From UBA5066 sp046331465 (GTDB lineage Bacteria; Acidobacteriota; Thermoanaerobaculia; UBA5066), in NCBI GenBank assembly GCA_046331465.1, contig JAXLQV010000001.1, positions 1,612,001 through 1,676,000 on the forward strand: a stretch of DNA of 64,000 nucleotides, read 5' to 3'. Shown here in pieces: positions 13,886-23,822 of this stretch (positions within the stretch are counted from its first letter, which is position 1; the number at the start of each line of letters is the position of its first letter). Under the pieces are notes generated by a model, which was given only the letters and a program-made list of their open reading frames with translations, made no database searches and had not been told where the DNA came from. Position numbers and translations under genes: made by a program.

Positions 13886-16800
13886 GGGACGTCCTCCGCG
13901 TTGAGGACCCGGGCGTAGAGGTCCCAGGTCAGGTCCCTCGGCAGGAGGCGTGCGACGGCGGCGCCGCTGCCGAGGAGCGTTTCGGGGCGGGGCGCCGCGC
14001 GGCGGCGGAGAGAGGCGACGTCCGTACGCACGGTCGCGAGCGAGGCGGCGCGGCGGTCCTCGAGGGCGGAGAGGGCGCGCTCGGCGAGGCTCTCCTCGCG
14101 CGTCGCGGCGCCGATCCGGGCGAGGTCCCCGAGGAGACCCTCGGCTTCCGCCGAGGGGAAACGCCGCTGGCGGAGCTCGTCGGGGTCGAACCAGGCCGAG
14201 CGGAGCGCGGCGCGCGCGGCCGCGGCGGAGCGGGGGAGCTCGGCCCGCGCGACGCGCCAGCGCGACACGCTGTCCTCCGTGCCGGACGACGCGAGCGCCG
14301 CGGGCGCGACGAACCGCTCGGGCGCGGGCGCGACGCTCCGGTAGACGACGCGCGCGGCGTGGCGGTCGTAGGGGTGGAGGGCGAGGTGCTTCGCGAGCTC
14401 GCCACCCCACGCGGCGAAGTCGGAGCCCTTCCTCTGCCAGAAGCCGCGGGCGGTCGTCCACCAGGCGGGCGCGCCGGCGGCCGGCTCGCCGCCGAGCTGC
14501 CTCCAGGCGTCGAACGCGGCGATCTCCTGGTCCTGGGTGAGGCCGGCCCGGACGCGCGCGGCGACCCACTCGCCCCGCGCCGCCTCGACGTCCTTCAGGG
14601 CGACGAGGAGCGTGGCGCGGTCCCGGGCCTCCTGGAACGACGTCGCCTCGGGGATCCGCGCGAACCACTTCAGGCCCGCCGCTCGGTCCTTCCGCGCGAG
14701 GACGCCGACGAGGGCGGCGATCTCGTCGCGGCCCGACCACTCGCCGCGCGCACAGCTCCGCTCGAGCTCCGCGAGGAGCGCGGGGCGCTCGGCGGGCGGC
14801 TTCAGCTCGAACGCGAGCTCCCAGACGTCCGCGGGGGCAGGGGCGGCGGCGATCCGGCTCTCGACGGGCGGGAGGAGGAGGGCCGTCGCCTTCTCGAGCA
14901 GAGCGGGGCGCTTGCCGCCGCGGACGATCCGGTAGGCGCGCAGGACGGGCGAGCCCGGCTCGCGGGTTGGCTGGGGAGGCGGCTCGCCCCCGTCGGCGGA
15001 CGAGGCGAGGTCGGGCTCGGAGAGGGAGAGCGGCGCGACGAGCCCGCCGGGCCGCTCGAGGAGGGTGCCGAGGCGCGCGAGGGCCGCGGCGTCGTCGCCG
15101 CGCGCCACGTCGGCGCGGAGGAAGAGGAGGTCGAGCGGGGCGCCGAGGTCGCCGGCGCGCCGCGCGACCTCGGCGAGGCGCGTCGTGTCGGGAAGCGCGA
15201 GGGCCGCCGCGAGGCCGTCCGCGCGGAGCGGGGGCGCGAGGAGTGTGAGGACCGGGGCGGCGTCGCGGAAGTTCGCGGGGAGCTTCGACGCTCCCGCCTT
15301 CGGGAAGACGCCGAGGTCGTGCTGCCAGACCTCGCGGAGGTAGAGGTCGAGCCGGTCGGCCGGGAGGGAGTCGACGCGGCTCGCCCACCGTGCGGCGAGG
15401 GCGCTCCGGTACTCGGCTTCGTCGGCGGGCTGCAGGGAGGCGATCGCGGCGGGCCCGTCGCGGTCGCAGAGGAACGCGAGAAGCCCGGCGCCGACGGGCG
15501 CCGCCGGGTCGAGGTGCGTCGCGGGAGGGGCGAGGCCGATCGCGGCGGCGCTCCGCTCCCAGGAGCGGAAGAGGGTCTCCGTCCCCTTCTCCTGCCGCGC
15601 GCGGACCTCCTCGCGGAGGAGGGCGTTCGCCTTCTCCTTCCCGGCCGCGCCGCTCGCGGCGAGGAGGCCGAGGCGGCGCGCGAGACGGTCGGCCTGCGCG
15701 AGGTCGGCGAACCACGCCTCGTCGAGGGCGAGGGCGAGCGGGAGGTCGCCGAGCGCCTGCGCGGTGCGGACGGAGACGAGCGCCCGCGCGGGCTCGCCGC
15801 CGCGGGACGCGGCCTCGAGCGGCACGGCGGGGGCGTCGGGAGCGCGTTCCCGGAGGCGCGCGAGCGCCTCGAGGACGAACCAAGGCGCGGACGGGCGGAG
15901 GCCCCAGAGGCGGGCCGGAGCGCGGCTGGCGTCGATTCCGTTCCCTGTGACGAGGTCGTCGCCCCGGTCGCCCGGAAGCGGCGCGAGCTCGGACCATGCG
16001 AAGCGCGGGTCGGAGCCGAGGAGCTCGCCGACGGTCCGCGGGCCGCGCAGACGGACGACGTCGGCGTTCGCGACGGCGCCGGGTGCGCCCAGGACGAGCG
16101 CTTCGAGGGCGTCCGCGGTCCGGTCGACCGCGGCGTTTCGCGCGAGCCGCTGCGGGCTCTCGACGACGCCGCGCGGAGGCGGCGGGGCGCCGCGGAGGAA
16201 GAAGGCGCGCCGCGTCTCCGGCGTGAGGAGCGGAACGAGCGGCTTCACGTTCCACGACGAGCTCGTGGCGGCGAGGAACCGCTTCCAGGAGCCCGTCGTC
16301 CGGAACCATGCGTCGACGCCGCTTCTCCACTCCGCGTTCGGGGGCCGGGCCGCGAGGCGCGCGAACGCCTCGACCGGGAACCAGGAGGCGTACGGCACCG
16401 GTTTCGTCACGGGAGCCGTCCCGGTGAGCTTCGCGTTCAGGTCGGCGACGAGGGGCGCGAGCGCGGGGCGGAGGGCCTCGTCGTCCTCGCGGGCCGCGAG
16501 GTAGCGGACCCACTCGGCGTGGAAGTCGGAGCGGACGAGGCGGAGCCGGCTCGAGCCGTCCTTCCCGGTCGCGTTCTCCGTCGGGCGGAGCGTCGCGACG
16601 AAGGCTTCCGGCGGCTCGCTCCCCCAGAAGGCCTTCGCGGGCGGGACGGCCGCGAGGAGGCGGCGGGAAAGCGCCTCGTCGAAGCGGCTCAGCCCGGCCG
16701 ATTCGGCCCAGGGGTGGAGTCGGGTGAGGGCGGCCTCGTCGACGGTGCCGTCGGGCCGGAAGACACGGCCCAGGAGGTCCTTCTCGATCGCTTCCCGCTG

Positions 16801-19800
16801 CTCCGGGAGCGCGGCGCGCGAGACGGCCCAGCCGGTCTCCTTCAGGAAGTCGGCGTCGTTCGCGAAGCGGGCGAAGAGGCGCGGGAAGGTCCCCGCCCGG
16901 AGGGCGATCTCTGCGCGCTCGGCGTTCCCGAGCGGGACCTCGTCCACGCGAGCCGGGTCGCCGCCCGGCGCGGCGAGCTCCCAGGCGGCGTTCGCGCGGC
17001 CGAGGCGGAGGTAGCGCCGGGCGGCGCGCGCCGTCCGGTTCGCGGCTTCCTCTCCGCCGTTCTCCGAGCCCGTCGCGAGGACGGCCGCGATCGAGGCGCG
17101 GTCGACGGCGAGGGCCTTCGGGACGTCTCCCGCGCGGACGTAGAGCTCCGCGCGCCAGGTCGCGACCCCCTCGTCGGCGAGGCGGGTCTTCGCCCAGGCC
17201 GCGAGGAAGTCGGCGGCGTCGCGGAAGCGGCCCGCGCGCTCGAGGAGCGCGACGGTCTCGCGCGTCAGCTCTTCCCGCTCCGGAGCGACGGCCACGGCCT
17301 CCTTCGCCGCCGCGACGGCGCCGTCGAGGTCTCCCTGGAAGGCGCGGATCTCGCGGACGGCGACCGCCCAGCGGACGTCGCGCGGGCTGCGGGCCCGCTG
17401 CTTCTGGAAGAAGTCGAGGAGCGCGTCCGACTTCCCCGCGCGGACGGCGAGGCGGCACGCCTCGCGCAGCCCGTCGCGGTCGGTCCGGCGGTTGAGGGCC
17501 TCGATGTAGAGGTCGACCCCGGCGTCGAGCTTCCCCTCGTCGCGCGCGGCGCCGGCGAGGGCGAACCAGAGGTCGGGACGGAGCTCCTCGGGGAGCTTCG
17601 GGCTCTCCGCCTTCGCGAGCGCGATCGGGTCGAGCGCCGTCCCCTCGCGCCACGCGAGCCGCGCGGAGAGGGCGAGGGCGCCGACGCGCGCCCTCGGCTC
17701 GAGGTCGAAGGCCAGGAGGCGGGCGACGGCCCGTCGGGTCCTCGCGAGGTCCTTCCGGGCGAGCGCGTCGTTCACGAGGCGCTCCGTGAGCGGCTCGCGG
17801 TGCCCCGCCGCGGCCCGCTGCGCGGCCGCCTCGAGGGCATCGAGCCCCTCGGCGTCCCGGCCGGCGCGGTAGAGGTAGGCGACCTGGTCCTCGACGAGGC
17901 CGAGCGACCAGGGGAACCGCTTCACGGCGTCGAGGAAGGCGCCGGCGGCGTCGCCGCCCGTCGCCTCGAGGAAGCGCGCGTACCCGGCGAGGGCACGGAT
18001 CTTCGTCGCGCCGTCGGGGAGTGCGTCGACGCGCGGCCGGAGCTTCGTCCACGCGGCCTTCGCCTCGTCGGCCCGTCCCCTCTCGAGGAGCCACGCGGCG
18101 CGGGACGCCTCGCGCGGGACGCGGGCCTCCTCCGAAGGGAGGAGCTCGATCTCGCGGGCGCGGAGGAGGCTCTCGAGCCTCGTCGCGCCGTCGTCGCCCG
18201 CCCAGCGGGCGTCGGCGAGCGAGGAGGTCCAGGTGCGAAGGGACGTGAAGAGCGACGGGCTCGTCGCCCGGGGGGCCAGCTCGAGGGCCTTCTTCCAGAG
18301 CGCTTCGCCGACGGCGGCGGAGCCCTGCCTCTCGGCCGGGCGCGCCTCGTCGCGGCGCGCGGCGCGTGCCGCGCGGCCGACCGGGTCGCTCGGCATGTCC
18401 ATCCAGTCGTCCCACGGCGTCGTCTCGCCCGGGCCGAGGCTCGCGAGCGGGAGGTACGACGCGAGCGCGGCCTCGTCCTCGGGGCGGCCCGGCGCGAGCC
18501 GGGCGATCCGCGCGAGGAGGAGGTCGCGGACGGAGGCCCGCCCCACGAGCTTCGCGAGCCGCTGGCGCGAGCGCCAGCCGCCGTCTCCCTCCTCGGAGAG
18601 CGCCGCCACGTACTCGGTGATCGCGCCGTCGCGGTCGCGGAGCTCCTCCTTCAGGACGCCCGCCTCGAAGGCGTGGAGGTCCGGGCGGGCGAGCCGCGCG
18701 CGTCCGTCGGCCAGGATTCCGAGCGCCTCGGAGAATCGGCCGTAGTCCCAGAACGCGGTCGCCGTCTCGAGGATCGTCTCCGGGTTGCGGGGCGAGGCGG
18801 CGAGGACCCTGCGGAAGGCGTCGCCGGCCGGGCCCGGGCGCTCGAGGTCCTGCCACATCTCGCCGATCGGCGTCCAGAACGGGGACGGGTCGGCGGCGGC
18901 CGCCGCGGCGCGCGCGGCGACCCGCTCGGCGGCGGCGGCGCGCCCCGGGTCGAGGGCCGAGAGCGAACGCTCGAGCGAGATCGCCTCCGACGCGTGGGCG
19001 GCGTCGCCGGGATAGGCCTCGGAGAGCGCCTCGGCGAAGGGGACGGCCCGCTCGAAGCGCGAGAGGCGCGCCCAGCCGTCGAGGAGGAGCACGTCCTCGA
19101 CCGGGCCCTTCGGCGTCACGGCCTCGAGGCGGACGAGGAAGGCCTCGAGCGATCCCCTGCGGACGAGCTCGTCGAGGAAACGGCCGCGGCGCGGCGCGTC
19201 CGCGAAGAGGACGGCGTCGCGCCGGAGCGCGAGGAGCGCGTCGTCGACGACGGCGCGCTCCTTCACGTCCTGCGGCCGCTTCACCTTCAGGGAGTCGAAG
19301 GAGGACCGCGCGAGGAGGCGCGACTCGGCGCGCTCGAGGACGGCCGGGCTCGCGGGGAAGCGCTGCAGGGCGCGGAGGGCGAGGAAGTCGGAGAAGAGGA
19401 CGTACGGGTTCGGCTGCCCCTCGAGGGCGACGACGGCCTCGGAGAGCATCGGGTCGCGGGCGAAGAGCGCCGAGCCCCGGAAGCCGGCGACGATCTCCTC
19501 GCCGAGCGCCTTCAACTCGGCCGTCTTCCGCCGACGCGCGTACCACCGCGCGAGCTTCTTCCACCACTCGGGCCCCTCGAAGGCGGAGATCGCCTTCCGG
19601 TAGCGGGGCTCGAGGTCGTCGTCGAGCTTCCACGAGGAGATCCGGTCCACCGCCTTCAGCCAGACGCCCTCGGCGCGCGGCAGGCGGTCCATCTCGCCGA
19701 GGAGGAGCGCGAGGCTCGCCCTGTGCGACCGGTCGCGGTCGTCGAGGCGGACGATCGCCTCGTCGAGGACGCGGCCGTACTCGTCCTCCTTCGTCTCGGC

Positions 19801-21495
19801 CTTCAGCCGGCTCTTCGGGGCGTCGTCGCCCGACGGCTCGCCGGCCTCGCCTTCCTCCGTCGCGGCCTCGCCGCCCTCGGGTTCTTCCACCTCGACGGCC
19901 GGGCCGCCGCCGCCGGGAACGCTCCCGTCGGGAGCGAGGAGTGCGAGGCGCTCGATCCAGAGCGCCTTCTCCTTCTCGAGAGGCGCCTTCGTCTGGCGCA
20001 TCGCGAGAAGCGCGACGCGACGGGCCTCGGCGCGGGTCTTCGCGTCTCCCGACTCCGCCCGGGCGAGGAGGCCGAGCGCCTCGTCTCCCTTCCCGCGCTG
20101 GACGAGCTTCTCCATGACCGTCACGTAGAGGCCCGGGAGGGCCGGGTGCTTCGGGCTCCGCTTCTCGAGCTCGGACAGGAGGAGGCGCCCCGCGCGGAGC
20201 GTCTTCTCCGGGAGGCGCTGCGCCTCGAGCTCCGCGAGGGCGTTCTCCGGGCCGAGGCCCGTCAGGAGGAACGAGAGCCCGGCCGTCGTGAAGCCGGGCG
20301 TCACGTCGGTCCGCGCGGCCCAGCGGTACGGCTCGTCGTTCAGCGCGCCCCACGCGATCGGGCGCGCGCCGGCGGCGAGCGCGAGGCGGGCGAGCTCGGC
20401 GAGGTCGTCGGGACCCTGCTCCGCCTTTCCGGTCGCCGCGGCGGCGAGGCGGCTGCGGAAGGCCTCGGGGATCGCGTCGAGCGCCTCGTAGAGCTTCGCC
20501 GTCACGAGGCGTCCCTCGCGCGGGAGGCCCGCCTCGTGCCGCAGCTCGACCTGCTGGAGGAGCTCGAGGGCGAGGTCGCTCCGTCCCTTTCCCTCGAACC
20601 AGCGCGCGAGGAGCGTGACGGAGCGGGCGTCGAACGCCTTGTCGAGCCCGAGACGCGTCGTCTCCATCCGCGACCCGGCGACGGAGTCGGCGCGGCGGGA
20701 GAAAGCGTCGAGGGCGCGCCGCGACGGGGACTTCGCCGGGTCGCCGACGAAGGCCTCGAGGACGGCGTACGCCCCGTTCGCGTCGCCGTGGTCTCCCTTC
20801 AGGTCCGCGAGGACGAGGAGGCGCGTCTCCTCGGGGAGCCCCTTCGCGCCGCGGAGCGCGTCGTCGGCCTCCTTCAGCTTCCCGGCCTTCTCGAGAGCGC
20901 GGATCCAGCTCTCGACGAACGCGGCCTCGGAGGGGAAGAGGGCGGCGCGCTCGGCGCGCAGCGCGAGCGGGTCGCCGCGGGACGGGTCCTCCTCGGCCCA
21001 GGCGATCCGGTCCGAGGCGAGCGACTTCCGCGCGGCCTCGGGCGCGTCGGAGGCGATCGCCTTCCTCGCGGAGTCGAAGGCGAAGGGCCAGCGTCGGTAG
21101 GTGGCGCCCCAGCGCGCGGCCTCGGCCCACGCGGCCCCGCCGCTCCCGGCGGCCCAGCGGGAGAGCGCCTCCTCGGCGCCGGGGAGGTCGCCGAGCTCGC
21201 GGCGCGCCTCGGCGAGGTGGCGGAGCGCGGCGACGGCGGTCTCGCCCGGGACCGCGGCGCGGGCCGCGAGCTCGGAGGCGAGCTCCTTCGTCGGGGTCGG
21301 GTAGTGGACCGTCCGGCCGTCGACGACGGCCTTCCGGACGAGGACGGAGCTGAGGGCGTCGGCGTCGGTCAGGTCGGTCCACGGCACGAGGGAGGCCGCC
21401 GCGTCGAGCGCGCCGGGGCGTGTCGCCGCCGCGAGGAGGCTGGAGCCGGCGAGCAGGAGGAGGAAGGGCCTTCGGGCGCGAAGCGTTGCGGACAT
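13882..21495 (-). CDS. Giant exported helical-repeat (TPR-like) protein, 2,537 aa
   Basis: The product has a signal peptide (MSATLRARRPFLLLLAGSSLLAAATRPG) and then about 2,500 residues of Ala/Leu/Arg-rich paired helices of tetratricopeptide type, for example LAEARRELGDLPGAEEALSRW and LAKAESPKLPEEL. A Gly-rich then Glu-rich linker of about 40 residues near residue 530 splits the chain. Long loops with Trp and Pro occur between repeat groups. No enzyme motif was found. It is probably a very large periplasmic scaffold. The start ATG at 21495 overlaps the stop of the VIT/vWA gene by one base (TGATG), and its stop overlaps the next start (GTGA). The long frames on the other strand across this gene are compositional shadows: only this frame shows signal peptide and repeat structure. 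Confidence 0.82.
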   Translation of the reverse strand: MSATLRARRPFLLLLAGSSLLAAATRPGALDAAASLVPWTDLTDADALSSVLVRKAVVDGRTVHYPTPTKELASELAARAAVPGETAVAALRHLAEARRELGDLPGAEEALSRWAAGSGGAAWAEAARWGATYRRWPFAFDSARKAIASDAPEAARKSLASDRIAWAEEDPSRGDPLALRAERAALFPSEAAFVESWIRALEKAGKLKEADDALRGAKGLPEETRLLVLADLKGDHGDANGAYAVLEAFVGDPAKSPSRRALDAFSRRADSVAGSRMETTRLGLDKAFDARSVTLLARWFEGKGRSDLALELLQQVELRHEAGLPREGRLVTAKLYEALDAIPEAFRSRLAAAATGKAEQGPDDLAELARLALAAGARPIAWGALNDEPYRWAARTDVTPGFTTAGLSFLLTGLGPENALAELEAQRLPEKTLRAGRLLLSELEKRSPKHPALPGLYVTVMEKLVQRGKGDEALGLLARAESGDAKTRAEARRVALLAMRQTKAPLEKEKALWIERLALLAPDGSVPGGGGPAVEVEEPEGGEAATEEGEAGEPSGDDAPKSRLKAETKEDEYGRVLDEAIVRLDDRDRSHRASLALLLGEMDRLPRAEGVWLKAVDRISSWKLDDDLEPRYRKAISAFEGPEWWKKLARWYARRRKTAELKALGEEIVAGFRGSALFARDPMLSEAVVALEGQPNPYVLFSDFLALRALQRFPASPAVLERAESRLLARSSFDSLKVKRPQDVKERAVVDDALLALRRDAVLFADAPRRGRFLDELVRRGSLEAFLVRLEAVTPKGPVEDVLLLDGWARLSRFERAVPFAEALSEAYPGDAAHASEAISLERSLSALDPGRAAAAERVAARAAAAAADPSPFWTPIGEMWQDLERPGPAGDAFRRVLAASPRNPETILETATAFWDYGRFSEALGILADGRARLARPDLHAFEAGVLKEELRDRDGAITEYVAALSEEGDGGWRSRQRLAKLVGRASVRDLLLARIARLAPGRPEDEAALASYLPLASLGPGETTPWDDWMDMPSDPVGRAARAARRDEARPAERQGSAAVGEALWKKALELAPRATSPSLFTSLRTWTSSLADARWAGDDGATRLESLLRAREIELLPSEEARVPREASRAAWLLERGRADEAKAAWTKLRPRVDALPDGATKIRALAGYARFLEATGGDAAGAFLDAVKRFPWSLGLVEDQVAYLYRAGRDAEGLDALEAAAQRAAAGHREPLTERLVNDALARKDLARTRRAVARLLAFDLEPRARVGALALSARLAWREGTALDPIALAKAESPKLPEELRPDLWFALAGAARDEGKLDAGVDLYIEALNRRTDRDGLREACRLAVRAGKSDALLDFFQKQRARSPRDVRWAVAVREIRAFQGDLDGAVAAAKEAVAVAPEREELTRETVALLERAGRFRDAADFLAAWAKTRLADEGVATWRAELYVRAGDVPKALAVDRASIAAVLATGSENGGEEAANRTARAARRYLRLGRANAAWELAAPGGDPARVDEVPLGNAERAEIALRAGTFPRLFARFANDADFLKETGWAVSRAALPEQREAIEKDLLGRVFRPDGTVDEAALTRLHPWAESAGLSRFDEALSRRLLAAVPPAKAFWGSEPPEAFVATLRPTENATGKDGSSRLRLVRSDFHAEWVRYLAAREDDEALRPALAPLVADLNAKLTGTAPVTKPVPYASWFPVEAFARLAARPPNAEWRSGVDAWFRTTGSWKRFLAATSSSWNVKPLVPLLTPETRRAFFLRGAPPPPRGVVESPQRLARNAAVDRTADALEALVLGAPGAVANADVVRLRGPRTVGELLGSDPRFAWSELAPLPGDRGDDLVTGNGIDASRAPARLWGLRPSAPWFVLEALARLRERAPDAPAVPLEAASRGGEPARALVSVRTAQALGDLPLALALDEAWFADLAQADRLARRLGLLAASGAAGKEKANALLREEVRARQEKGTETLFRSWERSAAAIGLAPPATHLDPAAPVGAGLLAFLCDRDGPAAIASLQPADEAEYRSALAARWASRVDSLPADRLDLYLREVWQHDLGVFPKAGASKLPANFRDAAPVLTLLAPPLRADGLAAALALPDTTRLAEVARRAGDLGAPLDLLFLRADVARGDDAAALARLGTLLERPGGLVAPLSLSEPDLASSADGGEPPPQPTREPGSPVLRAYRIVRGGKRPALLEKATALLLPPVESRIAAAPAPADVWELAFELKPPAERPALLAELERSCARGEWSGRDEIAALVGVLARKDRAAGLKWFARIPEATSFQEARDRATLLVALKDVEAARGEWVAARVRAGLTQDQEIAAFDAWRQLGGEPAAGAPAWWTTARGFWQRKGSDFAAWGGELAKHLALHPYDRHAARVVYRSVAPAPERFVAPAALASSGTEDSVSRWRVARAELPRSAAAARAALRSAWFDPDELRQRRFPSAEAEGLLGDLARIGAATREESLAERALSALEDRRAASLATVRTDVASLRRRAAPRPETLLGSGAAVARLLPRDLTWDLYARVLNAEDVP

Positions 21496-23822
21496 CAGCG
21501 GACCCTCAGCGTCGCGCGGGCGAACCCGTGGTTCCCCGCGCCGTCGATCGCCTCGAAGAGGACGGGAACGGGACCGGTGACCCCCTGCGGCAGGAGGAGC
21601 TCGGCGACGTTCGCCTTCGTCGCGCCGTCCCACCGGAGCGGCACGGGAAGGCCGTCGCCGACGCGGGCAGTGAGCGCGACGACGTCGGCGTCGGCGCGCG
21701 CGGCGAGCGTCACGCGGCTCCCCGCCGCCGCGTCCGCCGGGAGGACGGGGGTCACGGTCGGCGGCGTGCCGTCGACGACGACCCTCTTCGTCTCGACGCT
21801 CGTCGCGCCCCCCTGGTCGCGGAGGACGATCCTCACGTTCATCGGCCCGTCGGGCGTTCCCTCGGGGACGAGGAAGCGCCCTTCGAAGAGGTTCGTCTGC
21901 CGCCGGCGCGCGAGGTCGAGCCGGCGGCCGAAGGGGAGGAGCGCCGCGGCCGCGACGGTCCCGGGCATCGCCTCGATCCGGATGACCGGGTCTCCCGGCT
22001 GGATCCGTCGCGGGCGGAGGAGCGAGCGGGGCGCCGCGAGGAACGCGGTATACGGCGTGACGAACTTGTAGCGCCGCGAGAGCTCGAGGATCTCCTCGAC
22101 CCACTCGCGCTTCTCCCCCTCGAGCTCGATCCGCCGGAGGAGGTCGTCGACGCGGGCGCGCGCCCAGCGTCTCGGCAGGTCGCGCGCCTCGAGCGCCTTC
22201 TCGGGGAAGGCGGCCGGGACGGTCGATCCCGCCATCTCGATCGTCGTCTTCGCCGGCTGGGCGTAGCGCCCGACCCACGCGGAGAGCGAGCCCGCGAGCG
22301 GCGGCTGCGTCAGGACGCCGTAGACGTCGCGGAGCTTCGGGTCGCCCCCTTTCACGGTGAACGGGAGGTCGGCCTTCGCGCGCGGCCTTGCCTCCTCGCG
22401 CGGGAGGTCGGCGAGGAGCTGCGCGAGGAAGAGGCCCTCCCCGGCCGGCGCCTGCGCCGCGCTGCCGGGCGGAAGCGCGAGGAGCTGTCGGGACGCGACG
22501 GAGAAGGCCTCGCGCCGCTCGTCGCCCGTCAGGACGCCGAAGAGCGGGCGCCCCTGCGCGGCCTTCACGAGGTCGCCGGGGGTCTCGGCGCCGTCGGTGA
22601 CGAGGACGAGGCGCGCGGAGGCGTCGTTCGGGAGGAGCGCGGCGGCGGCGCGGACGGCCGCGGCCGCGTCGGTCCCGGGCGCGAGGAGGCGCCCGCGGAG
22701 GAAGGCGAGCGCCGAACCCTTCGCTGCCTCGGTCGCGGGGACGAGCCCCGAGGGGTCGGGCGCAGGAGCCCGGTCGAACGCGACGACGACGACGCGGTCG
22801 GCGGGTGTGAGCTTCGCGAGGAGCCGGTTCAGGAAGGCCCACCCCGTCTCGAGGCTCCCCCAGCGGTTCGAGAGCGACGTGTCGAAGAGTACGGCGAAGG
22901 AGAGCGGCGGGCGCGCCGGTGAGGCGCCCGTCGCCGCGCCCGCGGCCTCGGGGCGCGCCGCCGGGCGGTGCTCGAGGAGGAAGAAGCCGTCCTTCTCGGG
23001 CGGTACGTCGGAGAGCCGCTCCCACGGCGCGAGCGCGAGGCCATCGGGGAGGCGCCCGTCCGGGCTCCGGAAGGCGGTGAAGGCGAGGGGCGCGGTCGAG
23101 GCCGGGCGGATCCGCACGACGACGTCCTTCGCGAGCGGGACGTCGCTCCCGCGGAAGCGGGCGGTCTTCCCGGCGACCGCGAGCGGGAGGGCGTCCGCGG
23201 GCGCGTCGAGGAAGGCGCCGTCCTCGAGCGTCACCGCGACCTCGAGGCTCCCGGCGCTCGTCGGCTCGCCCTCGCCGGGGCGGAGCGGGATCCGGAGCTC
23301 GCCGACGCCGTCGGCCCACGGCACCTCCTCCTGGTACTGCATCTCGAGCCGCTTCGTTCCCCAGCCCGGGATCGGCGCGACCTTCACGGAGAAGACGGCG
23401 CCGCCCGAGGGGCGCTGCCCGCCGCCGCCGGCCGAGTCGTCCTCCTCTCCCTGCTGCAGGAGGCCCGGGTCGATCCGCCGCGTCGTGAGCTGCTCGTAGA
23501 TCGCGCGGGCGCGCTTCTTCTCGACGATGACGCCGGGGATCCGGACGAGGCCGTCCCACACGGCGAAGTCGCCGACGGCGCCGGTCGGGGAGAGGCGGAA
23601 GCGCCACGTCCCCTCCTGCACGTCTCCCGTGTGGTTCTCGAAGACCTGCCTCACGTTCACGCGCGCCGTCCCGCGTGCGACGCCCACGTCGACCGTCATC
23701 TCGCGGAGCGAGAGGACGCGGGGGTCGGGGCGGCCGGTCGAGGTCGGCACGAGGAGGCCGGTCTGCGCGGCCGCCGGGAGCGCGGCGAGGACGAGGAGGA
23801 GAAGCGGGACGGCTCGTTTCAT
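21495..23822 (-). CDS. Exported VIT-domain and von Willebrand A-domain protein
   Basis: The 775-residue protein has a signal peptide ending near LPAAAQ (20), a VIT (inter-alpha-trypsin inhibitor) domain at about 35-175 (REMTVDVGVARGTARVNVRQ, the RARAIYEQ segment), a vWA domain at about 305-480 with an intact metal-ion-dependent adhesion motif D-T-S-L-S (314-318) and the later TDGAE strand, and a C-terminal beta-sandwich region from about 590 (VVVDGTPPTVTPVLP; GNHGFARATLRV) of Ig-like appearance. In bacteria VIT-vWA proteins are envelope proteins that bind partners through the metal site. The start ATG at 23822 overlaps the propeller gene's stop by 4 nt; the next gene overlaps by 1 nt. No C-terminal sorting signal is visible. 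Confidence 0.88.
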   Translation of the reverse strand: MKRAVPLLLLVLAALPAAAQTGLLVPTSTGRPDPRVLSLREMTVDVGVARGTARVNVRQVFENHTGDVQEGTWRFRLSPTGAVGDFAVWDGLVRIPGVIVEKKRARAIYEQLTTRRIDPGLLQQGEEDDSAGGGGQRPSGGAVFSVKVAPIPGWGTKRLEMQYQEEVPWADGVGELRIPLRPGEGEPTSAGSLEVAVTLEDGAFLDAPADALPLAVAGKTARFRGSDVPLAKDVVVRIRPASTAPLAFTAFRSPDGRLPDGLALAPWERLSDVPPEKDGFFLLEHRPAARPEAAGAATGASPARPPLSFAVLFDTSLSNRWGSLETGWAFLNRLLAKLTPADRVVVVAFDRAPAPDPSGLVPATEAAKGSALAFLRGRLLAPGTDAAAAVRAAAALLPNDASARLVLVTDGAETPGDLVKAAQGRPLFGVLTGDERREAFSVASRQLLALPPGSAAQAPAGEGLFLAQLLADLPREEARPRAKADLPFTVKGGDPKLRDVYGVLTQPPLAGSLSAWVGRYAQPAKTTIEMAGSTVPAAFPEKALEARDLPRRWARARVDDLLRRIELEGEKREWVEEILELSRRYKFVTPYTAFLAAPRSLLRPRRIQPGDPVIRIEAMPGTVAAAALLPFGRRLDLARRRQTNLFEGRFLVPEGTPDGPMNVRIVLRDQGGATSVETKRVVVDGTPPTVTPVLPADAAAGSRVTLAARADADVVALTARVGDGLPVPLRWDGATKANVAELLLPQGVTGPVPVLFEAIDGAGNHGFARATLRVR

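Noticed and set aside
12374..21382. Reading the DUF3352-like gene as the end of a 3,002-codon protein
   Set aside because: Upstream of the GTG at 13,885 the frame is Arg/Pro/Ala nonsense and overlaps the real giant gene; a signal peptide begins exactly at the GTG.
14359..22071. A 2,570-codon open frame on the plus strand opposite the giant repeat protein
   Set aside because: Composition is Glu/Arg/Gly/Val shadow; the minus-strand frame has a signal peptide, helical repeats and coupled start and stop codons.
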